From an uncultured Clostridia bacterium (GTDB lineage Bacteria; Bacillota; Clostridia; Lachnospirales; CAG-274): a DNA stretch of 64,000 bases. Of this stretch, positions 9,528 to 18,155 are shown one piece after another. The stretch lies in the NCBI GenBank assembly GCA_947591605.1, contig CANQDF010000006.1, positions 23,816 through 87,815 on the forward strand. The letters are read 5' to 3'. The notes under the pieces are model-generated. The model did not search any database. It was given only the letters and a program-made list of their open reading frames with translations, and was not told where the DNA came from. Position numbers and translations under genes: made by a program. How positions within the stretch are numbered: the stretch's first letter is position 1; each line of letters starts with the position of its first letter.

Positions 9528-9853
9528 ACTTCGTCCTCCCCATATCCGTTTTTGTGCATTATATGCTCGATACCCTTTTCAAGCAGGGCGGACACATGCT
9601 CGTCATCAAGCGAATATATGGCAGCCTTGCCGTCCTTTTTGAATTTTACAATGTCGTTTTGCCTTAAAAGCCTGAGCTGGTGAGATATTGCGGACTGCGT
9701 CATATCTACTACCTCGACCATATCGCTTACGTTCATTTCCTTCTGATAGTAGAGTGCATACAAAATTTTTATCCTTGTGGAGTCGCCGAAGAGCTTAAAG
9801 AAATCCGCAAGGTCGTAGCTCATTTCGTCGGTAAGCATATTTTTTTTATCCAT
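9524..9853 (-). CDS. ArsR/SmtB-family metal-sensing repressor, CzrA-like
   Basis: The 109-residue winged-helix repressor has the recognition-helix block TQSAISHQLRLLRQND. The alpha-3 cysteine motif of CadC (ELCVCDL) is replaced by EMNVSDM, so the alpha-3N site is absent. The alpha-5 zinc site is intact: Asp84, His86, His97 and His100, with exactly the D-x-H-x10-H-x2-H spacing of CzrA. It should therefore dissociate from DNA on binding Zn2+ and derepress itself and the ATPase downstream. The strong promoter and operator-like repeats at 9871-9984 are immediately upstream. The ATG is preceded by AAGGAGG. Confidence 0.93.
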   Translation of the reverse strand: MDKKNMLTDEMSYDLADFFKLFGDSTRIKILYALYYQKEMNVSDMVEVVDMTQSAISHQLRLLRQNDIVKFKKDGKAAIYSLDDEHVSALLEKGIEHIMHKNGYGEDEV

Positions 9854-9870
9854 AATAGACCTCCTTATAT

Positions 9871-9984
9871 ATTCATATGTTCAACTGTTCATATTAAAAG
9901 TTAAATTTTATCGGGATCATTAATCCCGATAAAATGAATACTTGTTCATATGTTCATTATATTACCGACTGCATAAATTGTCAA
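9871..9984 (-). promoter_or_regulatory. Promoter-operator region of the metal-efflux operon
   Basis: Reading leftward, a perfect -35 TTGACA (9979-9984) and -10 TATAAT (9956-9961) have a 17-bp spacer. Overlapping the start point is a near-palindrome ATGAAC-AAGT-ATTCAT (9934-9949), like SmtB/CzrA operators. A second site (9871-9895) repeats the core GAACATATGAA just before the ribosome binding site. Between the two lies a perfect 13-bp stem-loop (9905-9935, TATCGGGAT and complement) inside the untranslated leader. Confidence 0.85.
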
Positions 9985-10071
9985 TATATTTTATAAAAAA
10001 CAAACAAAAAATTTCAGACTGTCAATAAATCTAATATTAGATTCAAAATAATGATTTTTAAAAAGTTTAAA

Positions 10072-10355
10072 CTTGCAAAAACACTTCAAGCCAATTTAAG
10101 CGCCGCAGGCTAAAATCCGCAGGACGAGCTCTGCTTATGCACCGCAAAAAAGTAATGCGGACGCCCGTAGGGCGGCTTTTGGCACAGCCAAAAGTGCTTT
10201 TCGTCCGAGGAAAAGAGGGAGTGTCGAGCGATAGCGAGGCGCGAATCTCTTTGTACTCTGTGAAAAAATGCAGGCAGAGGAACTTGCGGGGGTACCCCGC
10301 AAGCAAACGAGGTACCCTCGTTTGTTCCTCGTAAATGCAAGCATTTCCTGCAAGC
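10072..10355. repeat. Structured intergenic repeat R1, copy b, with extra hairpins
   Basis: The conserved R1 backbone (see 7219-7345) runs from about 10072 to 10270. Between GAGCT and CGTCCGAGG this copy carries three nested hairpins: CCGCA/TGCGG, CGCCC/GGGCG and CTTTTGGC/GCCAAAAG. A further branched structure fills 10272-10350: outer stems GCAGG/CCTGC and GAGGAAC/GTTCCTC enclose CTTGCGGGG-GTA-CCCCGCAAG and CAAACGAGG-TAC-CCTCGTTTG. It occupies the space between the metal-efflux promoter and the end of the leftward mbl gene. No gene is credible here. Confidence 0.7.
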
Positions 10356-10376
10356 GTGTCGAATTTTCGACACGCT
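10353..10376 (-). terminator. Stem-loop at the end of the mbl-like gene
   Basis: AGCGTGTCGAA pairs perfectly with TTCGACACGCT around a 2-nt loop, 5 bp past the stop codon. There is no T-tract on the leftward strand, so termination ability is uncertain. Confidence 0.45.
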
Positions 10377-10381
10377 GAAAT

Positions 10382-11503
10382 TTATCTTTGTCTTCTTTCT
10401 GCGGTATTGCGTGTGTTTGCGGAGCTGCGTCGCCTGCTTTCGCTGCGGTCTGTATCGCTGCGGCTCGGAGTGCTTTTATTTCTGCCCCATTTAAAGAACC
10501 ACGGACCCTTTTCGCTGCTGTCTGCGGTTTCATACTCAATATATTTGCCTGTGCCTATGGCAACGCAGGATACGGCGTCATATGCGAGCACAGCGTTTAT
10601 GCCTGTTTTGTCCTTTATTATCTTATCAAGGCCGTAAAGCAGTGAACCGCCGCCTGTCATAACTATACCCCTGTCGGATATATCTGCCGCAAGCTCGGGA
10701 GGCGTCTGTTCAAGTACGGTGTGGACAGCGTCCACTATTGAATCCACCGACTCATGCAGCGCCTCGTACATCTCGTTGGATGAAACGGTTATATTCATAG
10801 GCAGACCGGAAACAAGGTTTCGTCCCCTTACATCCATTGTGACCTCGGCACTGCCGGGATAGGCTGTACCTATGTTTATTTTAAGCGCCTCGGCTGTCCT
10901 TTCGCCTATGAGCACATTATGCTTTTTGCGCATATAGCGCACTATGGCATCATCAAAGTTATCGCCTGCCACCTTAAGCGAATGGCTTACAACATTGCCG
11001 CCGAGCGATATAACGGCAACATCGGTCGTACCTCCGCCTATATCCACAACCATACTGCCGCAGGCACGGGAAATATCAATACCGGCGCCTATGGCTGCGG
11101 CAATGGGCTCCTCTATAAGATATACCTGCCTTGCGCCCGCACTGCGTGTGGCGTCCTCAATGGCACGGCGCTCGACCTCGGTTATTTTGCTTGGTATACA
11201 AACAGCTATCCTTGGTCTGCGGAAGGTATGCCTGCCTACTACCTTTTCTATAAAATAGCGTATCATACGCTCCGTAACGTCAAAGTCGGATATAACGCCC
11301 TCTCGCAGAGGCCTTATTGCCACTATGTTGCCGGGTGTACGTCCGAGCATACGTCTGGCATCTTCACCTACCGCAAGTATGGTATTTGTGTTTTTTTCTA
11401 TTGCAACTACGGAGGGCTCCTGAAGGACTATGCCCTGACCCTTCATATAAACAAGCACGCTTGCCGTGCCCAAATCAATACCTATATCGGACCCAAGAAA
11501 CAT
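10382..11503 (-). CDS. MreB/Mbl-family bacterial actin with a basic C-terminal tail
   Basis: The protein has the actin-fold signatures of MreB homologues: GSDIGIDLGTASVLVY (phosphate 1), [17 protein letters not shown] (phosphate 2) and GIVMTGGGSLLYGLDKII. It polymerises under the membrane to guide cell-wall synthesis. A second paralogue at 50920-51954 sits in the mreBCD cluster, so this stand-alone copy is best named Mbl-like. It is about 30 residues longer than usual: residues ~340-373 form a Ser/Arg-rich tail (SRSDTDRSESRRRSSANTR) absent from the other copy. Its ATG follows AAGGAGA. Confidence 0.9.
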   Translation of the reverse strand: MFLGSDIGIDLGTASVLVYMKGQGIVLQEPSVVAIEKNTNTILAVGEDARRMLGRTPGNIVAIRPLREGVISDFDVTERMIRYFIEKVVGRHTFRRPRIAVCIPSKITEVERRAIEDATRSAGARQVYLIEEPIAAAIGAGIDISRACGSMVVDIGGGTTDVAVISLGGNVVSHSLKVAGDNFDDAIVRYMRKKHNVLIGERTAEALKINIGTAYPGSAEVTMDVRGRNLVSGLPMNITVSSNEMYEALHESVDSIVDAVHTVLEQTPPELAADISDRGIVMTGGGSLLYGLDKIIKDKTGINAVLAYDAVSCVAIGTGKYIEYETADSSEKGPWFFKWGRNKSTPSRSDTDRSESRRRSSANTRNTAERRQR

Positions 11504-11604
11504 AAAAATTCTCCTTTATATTTAATATGTGTTTAATTATAACACAGCTTGCGGAAAAAACCAACATAATTTTTTTAACGGCGGAAATTTGTTGAAATAT
11601 AAAT

Positions 11605-11631
11605 GGGGTCCACGCTTACGGCTTGGACCCC
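11605..11631 (-). terminator. Terminator of the GGDEF/EAL gene
   Basis: GGGGTCCA pairs with TGGACCCC around an 11-nt loop, just past the stop codon of the leftward gene. The following ATTTATATTT is a weak T-tract. Confidence 0.65.
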
Positions 11632-11644
11632 GTTGTTTAAGGTA

Positions 11645-14575
11645 TTACTGCTGCGGAGGCATTTGACCGCCTCGTATATTTATTATCTCGTTTATTATTT
11701 TTGGGTCGATCGAGTCTATCACGTCAAACGAAGGCTTGGCAAGATAGAAGCCCTGCATAAGGTCAACTCCGTAGCTTATCAGCACAGCCATCTGAGCGTA
11801 TGTTTCTATGCCCTCTGCAAGCACCATAATATTTCTCTGGTGAGAATACTCTATTATGTTCCTTACAAGCGTCTGTCTGTCGCTGTCGGTTTCAATACCT
11901 GTTATAAGCTCAATATCGAGCTTTATAACATCGGGCTTGAGGGCAAGCAGCGTGTTGTCATTTGCATAGCCCGAGCCGTAATCGTCGAGTGCAAGCAGAC
12001 AGCCCCATCTTTCAACAAGCGACTTCTTTTTTGCAATTATGTCGGGGTCGGTCTGTTCGTTTTCTATTATTTCAAGCACTATGTTGCTCAACAAAATACC
12101 GTAGCGTGCTTCAAGCTCGCCAAACTCCCAATCCGTAAGGAGCTGGTTGGGGATGGAGTTGATAAACATTTTTTTGCCCATGCGAGGGTCAGTCTGCATA
12201 CTGAAATCTTCAAGAGCAGTAAACCATGTTATGCGCTCTATCAGGTTGAGTTTGTTCTGCTCGGTGGCAAATACAATAACATCGTGAGGCGTTATTGCAT
12301 TTGTGGGGTCGGGGCGCATAAGTGCCTCATAGCCGAATATCTCACCCGTTATGGCATTTACTATCGGCTGGAATGCGTAATGTATAAGGCCCTCGGAGAT
12401 AAGCATTTCAATATTGCGGCTGCTGCGTATGTAGTTTTCCGCCTCAACAAAGGTTGCCTTATCAAAAAACTTGTATGCGTTGCGTCCGCCCCTCTTTACC
12501 TGGCGCATTGCAAACTCGGCATACTGTTCAAGCAGGTTTGTGTTGTCGGTATCGAAAGGATACCATGAAAGACCTATGGATATTTCCATAGGGATGCTTC
12601 CCTCGGGCACGGTAATGTTGATCGCATATACCGAGTTTATAAGCTCCGCCAGACGTTTTTCAACATCGGGTCTGTTGTATCCCATAAGTATTATTTTAAA
12701 CTCATCGCCTGCCGTCCTTGCGGCAAAGCTGGTGATCTTGCCCGAATATGCCTTAAGAACCGAGCCTATGCTGTATATGCACATATCGCCTGTGCTGTTG
12801 CCGTAACGCATATTTATATCTGCCATTTTGTCTATGTTAAGATGGACAAGCACAGCCACAATATTTGTGTTTGCGGAAAACTTTTCGTTTAAGGTGCGGC
12901 GGAAAGCCGTCCTGTTGAGCAGATTGGTCATTGGGTCGTGATCCTGAGCCATCTTCATGGCATGCTCATTTATTGTTTCCTGAGTTATGTCTTGTATAAT
13001 ACCGAGTGTTTTGCCGTTGTTTAAAGCGGTTTTAAGCTGTAAAAACCTTACCTTGCCGTCTGCCGTTTTCACCTTGTGCACACGGTTTATATCGGGAACT
13101 ATGTCGGTGCATATAAGGCTCATTTTCTCCTCAAAGAGCCACCTTGTCATAAAGAGCTTGTCGCCCGATTTTTCCATATTAAGGATATTGTATATAACAT
13201 CGGTGCAGAATACAAAATCGGAGTCCTTATCATATTCAAAGGCGCCTACCTTAATGCCTGCAAGGTCTATTATGGTTGAAACCTTGGACGAAAAGTCCGT
13301 AAGGTCATCTGTCAGATTTTCCACTATCTCGGCAATATCGTTTATCTCACGCACACCCGATTTTGACGGTATAACGGGGTTATCCGCACGAATCATTTTT
13401 ATCTCGTCCAAAAACTTGTGCAGAGGCTCCGCTATGATACGGCTCATTACCCATGCAAACACAAGCCCAAAAAGCATTGTAAAGGCAAAGGTTACAAGCA
13501 CATGTATACGGATATTGTTTTCAAGGTAGTCAAGCTGCGTACTGTCAACCACACCGCACAATACCCATGTTTTATGGCTGTACGAACTGTTCGCCCAAAG
13601 GTTCAGCTCGTTCATTGCGGCATACACCTTGGATTTTTGCTTTTTAGGCGTATCTATCATATAGAGGCTGTTTTTGATCTTGTTGTTTTTAAAGACCACC
13701 GTAGGCGAGTAGCTGTTGAGATCCTCAAACGTTGTGCCGGATACCACTACCTTTGAATATTCCTCGGATCCCGCACTGTCCCTGCAAAGCAGAACATAGT
13801 TGCCCATACCGCGGTTATTTATTTCAAGGTAAGGCAGTATATCTCTCAGGCGGTCAAGGCTTACCTCTACGCCGAATACGCCAAAGCAGTTGTTATGCTT
13901 ATCTCTCAGAGGCAGGCTGTAGGATATTACATTTTCGCCGTCAAAGTTTATCTGGTAGGGCATAGACCAATAGCCGAGAGTGAGAGCGTCTGCGGAAGTG
14001 TTTTCCGCAGAAAGCCTTATAGGCTCGGAGAGAAAATCTATACCGTTATTTTCGCTTACATTAAGAGAGTTGGTCCAGTTTTGCGCACGAAGTATACCCG
14101 TATCGGTGACTATAGCCTCGCTTGATACGTTGAGGTTGTAGCTCTGGTTATGCAAATTGCGGTTTGATTTGCGCATATAAAGTGCAGGCAGACGAGGGTT
14201 TGTAAGGTCGGTGCCCATAATTACATAAGAGCCTGTTATGTTATCGTCGGCGGAAACATCCTGAAGCTTTGGTATGATCTCCTTAAAAGCGGCATCGTAG
14301 TATGATGAGCCCTTTACGGCAGCATTGAACATAATGCTGTTTATATCATTGTAGCTGTTGTTTGCCGACTCTGATACAAGGTTAAGGCTTTCCTCCGTAT
14401 TGGCGGTACGTATTTGCGCAGTGGAGCTGAGGTCGCTGTAAACACTGTTTACTATCGTGCCGAGAGTGCCGCCGAAGAAAACGAAAACAGCAAAAACTAT
14501 AAGCTCAAATATAAGTATGTAGATCATGGCAAGCGTAAATTTTTGCCTGATGGAAATAATTTTTTTAAACATCAT
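11645..14575 (-). CDS. Membrane c-di-GMP signalling protein (Cache-like sensor, GGDEF, EAL)
   Basis: The ~976-residue protein turns over cyclic di-GMP. It has one membrane segment near residues 15-40, a large extracellular sensor (about 45-350, Cache-like) and a second membrane segment near 350-375. A HAMP-like linker and a PAS-like region precede a GGDEF domain with the active-site loop AGDEF near residue 623. The C-terminal EAL domain (EALMRP near 748) keeps the catalytic set FINSIPNQ, EIIENE, LDDYGSG, IKLD and AEGIE, so phosphodiesterase activity is likely. The first GGDEF glycine is Ala, which some active cyclases tolerate. The open frame extends to a TTG at 14581; ATG at 14575 or 14572 is preferred. 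Ribosome binding is weak. Confidence 0.9.
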   Translation of the reverse strand: MMFKKIISIRQKFTLAMIYILIFELIVFAVFVFFGGTLGTIVNSVYSDLSSTAQIRTANTEESLNLVSESANNSYNDINSIMFNAAVKGSSYYDAAFKEIIPKLQDVSADDNITGSYVIMGTDLTNPRLPALYMRKSNRNLHNQSYNLNVSSEAIVTDTGILRAQNWTNSLNVSENNGIDFLSEPIRLSAENTSADALTLGYWSMPYQINFDGENVISYSLPLRDKHNNCFGVFGVEVSLDRLRDILPYLEINNRGMGNYVLLCRDSAGSEEYSKVVVSGTTFEDLNSYSPTVVFKNNKIKNSLYMIDTPKKQKSKVYAAMNELNLWANSSYSHKTWVLCGVVDSTQLDYLENNIRIHVLVTFAFTMLFGLVFAWVMSRIIAEPLHKFLDEIKMIRADNPVIPSKSGVREINDIAEIVENLTDDLTDFSSKVSTIIDLAGIKVGAFEYDKDSDFVFCTDVIYNILNMEKSGDKLFMTRWLFEEKMSLICTDIVPDINRVHKVKTADGKVRFLQLKTALNNGKTLGIIQDITQETINEHAMKMAQDHDPMTNLLNRTAFRRTLNEKFSANTNIVAVLVHLNIDKMADINMRYGNSTGDMCIYSIGSVLKAYSGKITSFAARTAGDEFKIILMGYNRPDVEKRLAELINSVYAINITVPEGSIPMEISIGLSWYPFDTDNTNLLEQYAEFAMRQVKRGGRNAYKFFDKATFVEAENYIRSSRNIEMLISEGLIHYAFQPIVNAITGEIFGYEALMRPDPTNAITPHDVIVFATEQNKLNLIERITWFTALEDFSMQTDPRMGKKMFINSIPNQLLTDWEFGELEARYGILLSNIVLEIIENEQTDPDIIAKKKSLVERWGCLLALDDYGSGYANDNTLLALKPDVIKLDIELITGIETDSDRQTLVRNIIEYSHQRNIMVLAEGIETYAQMAVLISYGVDLMQGFYLAKPSFDVIDSIDPKIINEIINIRGGQMPPQQ

Positions 14576-14732
14576 ATACAACCCGTTTTTTAATAATATT
14601 GAAAACTACACGGGGATAGGTTTTTATCAAAAATAAATTTTTATATTTATTGTATAACGCTTCCCCCGATTATCATTATACAATAGTTTGTATGCAATTA
14701 CAATAGACAATTTACAATTTGTTCATTTTTTG

Positions 14733-15575
14733 TTAACTTTTCTTTAACAGTTCCAGCTCTGCATTTATCTCGTCGATATTTACCGTGTTAAGTGCGGATA
14801 TATTGCATTGACGGGCACGGGTAAAGTAATCGGCAGCCTTTTCCCTATCGCCCTCATCCCTTGCTATCAAGCCCATGTAATAAAGGCTGTCAACCATATT
14901 TGCCTTATATTCCAGAGCCTTTTCAAAGTATTCCTTTGCTTTTTGGGTTTCTCCCTTGTTGAAATATATCTGTCCCATATTGTCCCAGGCGGGCGCATGC
15001 TCGGGTGTATCCTCAATGGCACGCATGGTATACTCCTCTGCCTTTGCATAATCCTGCTTAAGTATATAAAGGTATCCGAGCGTGGTGAGGGTGCTGGCAT
15101 TTACATAGCTGAATTTTTCCTCCAGGGAGGACATAATTTTTATTGCCTCGTCTATTTTGCCCATAAGCCAGTAGCAGCTGCCTATTGCAAGAGGTATGTT
15201 TTTTTCGTAGATCAGTCTGGTGTTGCACTTTTCGGCACGCTCCAGCAGGGGGAGCGCCTCCTCTGCCTTGCCGGAGTGCAAAAGCTCAAGCGCATAGTTG
15301 TAGAGCGCAGGCACATTGGTGGTGTTTAGCTTTATTGCAAGGCGGTAGTATTTGTATGCCTTGTCAAATTTTTTAAAAAAATAATATGTGTTGCCTGCCA
15401 TACCGTAAAAATAAGGACGGAATATGACTGCGCTGAGAACAAAATAAATAAATATTGCGGGTATCAGCCACAGCTCGGAGAGCTTCATGTAAAATACAAG
15501 CACGATCCATGCAACCATAAGGTAGCCTATGGTAAAGCCCTTGTAATATGCAACGGGATCAAATTTCTTTTTCAT
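14733..15575 (-). CDS. Membrane-anchored TPR protein
   Basis: The 280-residue protein has two N-terminal membrane helices (about residues 14-32 and 36-52) followed by tetratricopeptide repeats to near the C-terminus. Clear repeat units include NVPALYNYALELLHSGKAEE, TLTTLGYLYILKQDYAKAEE, APAWDNMGQIYFNKGETQKA and VDSLYYMGLIARDEGDREKA. TPR arrays are protein-binding scaffolds and no enzymatic activity is expected. The partner is unknown. It lies between the c-di-GMP protein and the transglutaminase operon with about 150 bp on each side, so it may be transcribed with the latter. The ATG has GGAGTTG upstream. Confidence 0.85.
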   Translation of the reverse strand: MKKKFDPVAYYKGFTIGYLMVAWIVLVFYMKLSELWLIPAIFIYFVLSAVIFRPYFYGMAGNTYYFFKKFDKAYKYYRLAIKLNTTNVPALYNYALELLHSGKAEEALPLLERAEKCNTRLIYEKNIPLAIGSCYWLMGKIDEAIKIMSSLEEKFSYVNASTLTTLGYLYILKQDYAKAEEYTMRAIEDTPEHAPAWDNMGQIYFNKGETQKAKEYFEKALEYKANMVDSLYYMGLIARDEGDREKAADYFTRARQCNISALNTVNIDEINAELELLKKS

Positions 15576-15722
15576 AGGTGTTCAACTCCTAAAGCATAAG
15601 TTAGTTATATCACCGAATGCGGCAGCGTAAGCGGAGCGGAATTTTACATCGGTGTCTACTCAATTGTAACATTATTAAAGTCATTTATCAAGGCAAAATA
15701 TACAAGCGTGACGGCAAAAGTC

Positions 15723-18155
15723 CTATCCGTTTTCATGCCATATTTTTTTGGAGTGTGAGGCAAAAAAGGCATATATCCTTTTAAAAAGAGGCATATTGCC
15801 GTACAGAGTTCTGCGTGCTTCGGCAATAAGGCTGATAAGATAGGAGTATTCCTTATCCGTAAGTTCGGTTCTGCCGTAAATTGCCTTTTGTGCGTAAAGC
15901 TCCAGTCTGTCTGCGTTTTCCCTATCCATGCCTGCATCGGCAATAATGCCGCAAAGCTCTCTGTAAAACAGCTCTCTGTCCGTCAGGGAGGCGCATACAG
16001 CCAAAGCGTTGAGGTGCCTTAGCTCCATACCGACATACCGTCCCTTATTTCTTTTATAAATTGCTTTTTTTGCAAGGAAAAGTAAGGGTCTTGCAAGTAT
16101 GAATGCCGGTATTGCCGCCGCCAAAGCCGCAGCGGCTGCCAAAATGACTGCGGCAATCTTCCCGAGCAGTTCAAAAACGGCAGATTCGTCATGCTTTTTA
16201 TTGCGTGCGCTTTCAAAATGCTCCAGCAATTCTTCAAGAAAGCTTTTCTTTTCGGTTTCCTGCTTTAAAAGCTCGGGGTCTGCATAGGGGGTGGGATCCA
16301 CCGTTATCCAGCCCTTGTCATCGTCATATATCTCCACCCACGCATGGGCATTGTAATCGGAAAGCTCCGTTTCCATAACATATCTGCTCAGCGGTGCCGT
16401 ACCGCTAAGCCAGTCCGCCGGGTTTTCATCCTTTAAGGGCGTACCGCTCATAATTGCGGGATAGTCGGCACAGTAGCCCTCGATGTAGCGGGCGGGTATG
16501 CCAAGGCTCCTGTAGATAAGTACGGCAGAGCTTGCAAAGTGCGCACATACTCCCTTTTTTGATTCAAAAAGAAAGTACTCCACAAAATCGGTATTCCAAG
16601 GCAGACGCCCGGACTGCGTATTATATTCAAAGTTATTTTGGAAGTAGCTGCTTATTTTTTGTTCTAGCCCGTCATCATCGGCATTAAAGCCTTCTCCTCC
16701 GCAAAGTGCGTTAAGCTTTAACCTAAGCTCGTCCGGTACGGAGAGATAGTTTTTGTACACATAATTGCGATATTCGGTATCATCGGCGATAACAATATCT
16801 TTGTCGCCCGAGAGGGGATGGAAGACTATATCCACGGTATCTCCAAGCTCAAGCGACCCCTTTGCAATATCGTCCTGGATATAGCTGAAAAGGTCGGTAT
16901 CGTCAATATCGGTATAATACGGCATATAGCCGTTGCTGCCGGATACGGCGAGATTTTTTATCTTTATCCTTGCGTTTATGCCTGCAGCCTTTGCAGCCTC
17001 CGCCGTTGCGCAAAAGGCACTCTTATCCTTATATGCGCTGTTTTCGGGCTTGTTTTGCCAGTAATTGTCCTTATATTTATAATCGGAGCCTATAAAGGTC
17101 CTGAAATATATTCTGTCTGAGGTATACGGCATAAGCGTAATTTTGAGGTCGGGCTCAAAATCGGGCTGAATATTGCCGTAAAAGCCGAGCTGACCCGAGC
17201 TTGACATATCGGTTATTTTATAATTTTTGTAGTTTGAAAAGGCTATTATCATAGCGTCCCTTAAGGCGTAGTCAAGCTGTGACTTTGTTTTTGATGCTGG
17301 TACGGTATCATCAAAGACTTTGTTTCCGAAAAATGAATGTATGCCTGCAATACAGACGGCGGCTGTTATAAAAATAAGCGCTGCGCTTTGCAGCATGGCG
17401 GTGCCGTCGCATATCTGTTTAAAGAATATATTGTCCTTGAAATAATATACGCTCATTCTGCGCCCCGAGAGCGTGCGGGAAAACTTGCCCCCAAACTTGA
17501 CCATTGCGGTAAGTATCCATGAGGATACAAGCATGGCAAAACCGATATAAGACGGCGAGGCGTCGAAAAAAAGCACTATGCTCAGCGGAAGCATTGTGAT
17601 GAGCGTAACGAGCATCAAATTCATAAAACGGCATATAAAAAATGCCAGTATCATACCCATAAAAACAGAGCCTGTTATGATAAGGGCGGGTATGGTAAGC
17701 GACCTGTCCGGTATTATCTCTTCAAAGCCGTCGACAGCGGGAAAGTTGTATTTTTTCATTATTACTTTATAGCTTAGGTTTACTATAGCCGTACCGCCGC
17801 TTAAAAGCACGTCAAAATTGGTATTTACATAAGCGGACAGCATATATATGCTTATAAAATAGATAATTACCGTAAGTATGGGGCTTGTGTTGGCAAGCGA
17901 AAAAACCGCTGCAATAAGCGCAGCAATAAAAGCCGTTAGCATATAATCATAGGATATGCCAAAGCCGCTCATATAACAATCTATGCTGCCCATAAGCGCA
18001 AAAAATACAATTAACGTCTTAAGCAGCAGCATAAAAAAGGTGTTTTGTCTGTTTATGCGGGGCGGCTCGGAAAGCAGGACGCCGCTTTTTAAGGCAAGCT
18101 CGTTTTCATACTTGAAACGGGCTTTTTTGCTCAATAACAGGGCTAAAGTTTTCAT
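15723..18155 (-). CDS. Transglutaminase-like membrane protein (TgpA family)
   Basis: The 810-residue protein has several N-terminal membrane helices (within residues ~30-260), an external transglutaminase-like domain and a C-terminal helix near 690-715. The papain-like triad is visible: Cys near 535 (KGVCAHFASS), His near 603 (YNAHAWVEIYD) and Asp near 621 (VDPTPYADPE). Such proteins occur with MoxR ATPases and DUF58 proteins, as here. The upstream DUF58 stop codon overlaps this ATG (ATGA), so translation is coupled. The substrate is unknown; a role in cell-envelope protein processing is an inference from family context. Confidence 0.88.
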   Translation of the reverse strand: MKTLALLLSKKARFKYENELALKSGVLLSEPPRINRQNTFFMLLLKTLIVFFALMGSIDCYMSGFGISYDYMLTAFIAALIAAVFSLANTSPILTVIIYFISIYMLSAYVNTNFDVLLSGGTAIVNLSYKVIMKKYNFPAVDGFEEIIPDRSLTIPALIITGSVFMGMILAFFICRFMNLMLVTLITMLPLSIVLFFDASPSYIGFAMLVSSWILTAMVKFGGKFSRTLSGRRMSVYYFKDNIFFKQICDGTAMLQSAALIFITAAVCIAGIHSFFGNKVFDDTVPASKTKSQLDYALRDAMIIAFSNYKNYKITDMSSSGQLGFYGNIQPDFEPDLKITLMPYTSDRIYFRTFIGSDYKYKDNYWQNKPENSAYKDKSAFCATAEAAKAAGINARIKIKNLAVSGSNGYMPYYTDIDDTDLFSYIQDDIAKGSLELGDTVDIVFHPLSGDKDIVIADDTEYRNYVYKNYLSVPDELRLKLNALCGGEGFNADDDGLEQKISSYFQNNFEYNTQSGRLPWNTDFVEYFLFESKKGVCAHFASSAVLIYRSLGIPARYIEGYCADYPAIMSGTPLKDENPADWLSGTAPLSRYVMETELSDYNAHAWVEIYDDDKGWITVDPTPYADPELLKQETEKKSFLEELLEHFESARNKKHDESAVFELLGKIAAVILAAAAALAAAIPAFILARPLLFLAKKAIYKRNKGRYVGMELRHLNALAVCASLTDRELFYRELCGIIADAGMDRENADRLELYAQKAIYGRTELTDKEYSYLISLIAEARRTLYGNMPLFKRIYAFFASHSKKIWHENG

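Noticed and set aside
10135..10539. Overlapping open frames of 80-134 residues across repeat R1-b
   Set aside because: Frames are produced by the palindromic repeat and run into the mbl tail; no ribosome site.
11603..12568. 321-residue open frame on the plus strand inside the GGDEF/EAL gene
   Set aside because: It is the antisense shadow of the EAL domain; no ribosome site, composition rich in Cys/Tyr/His as in shadow frames.
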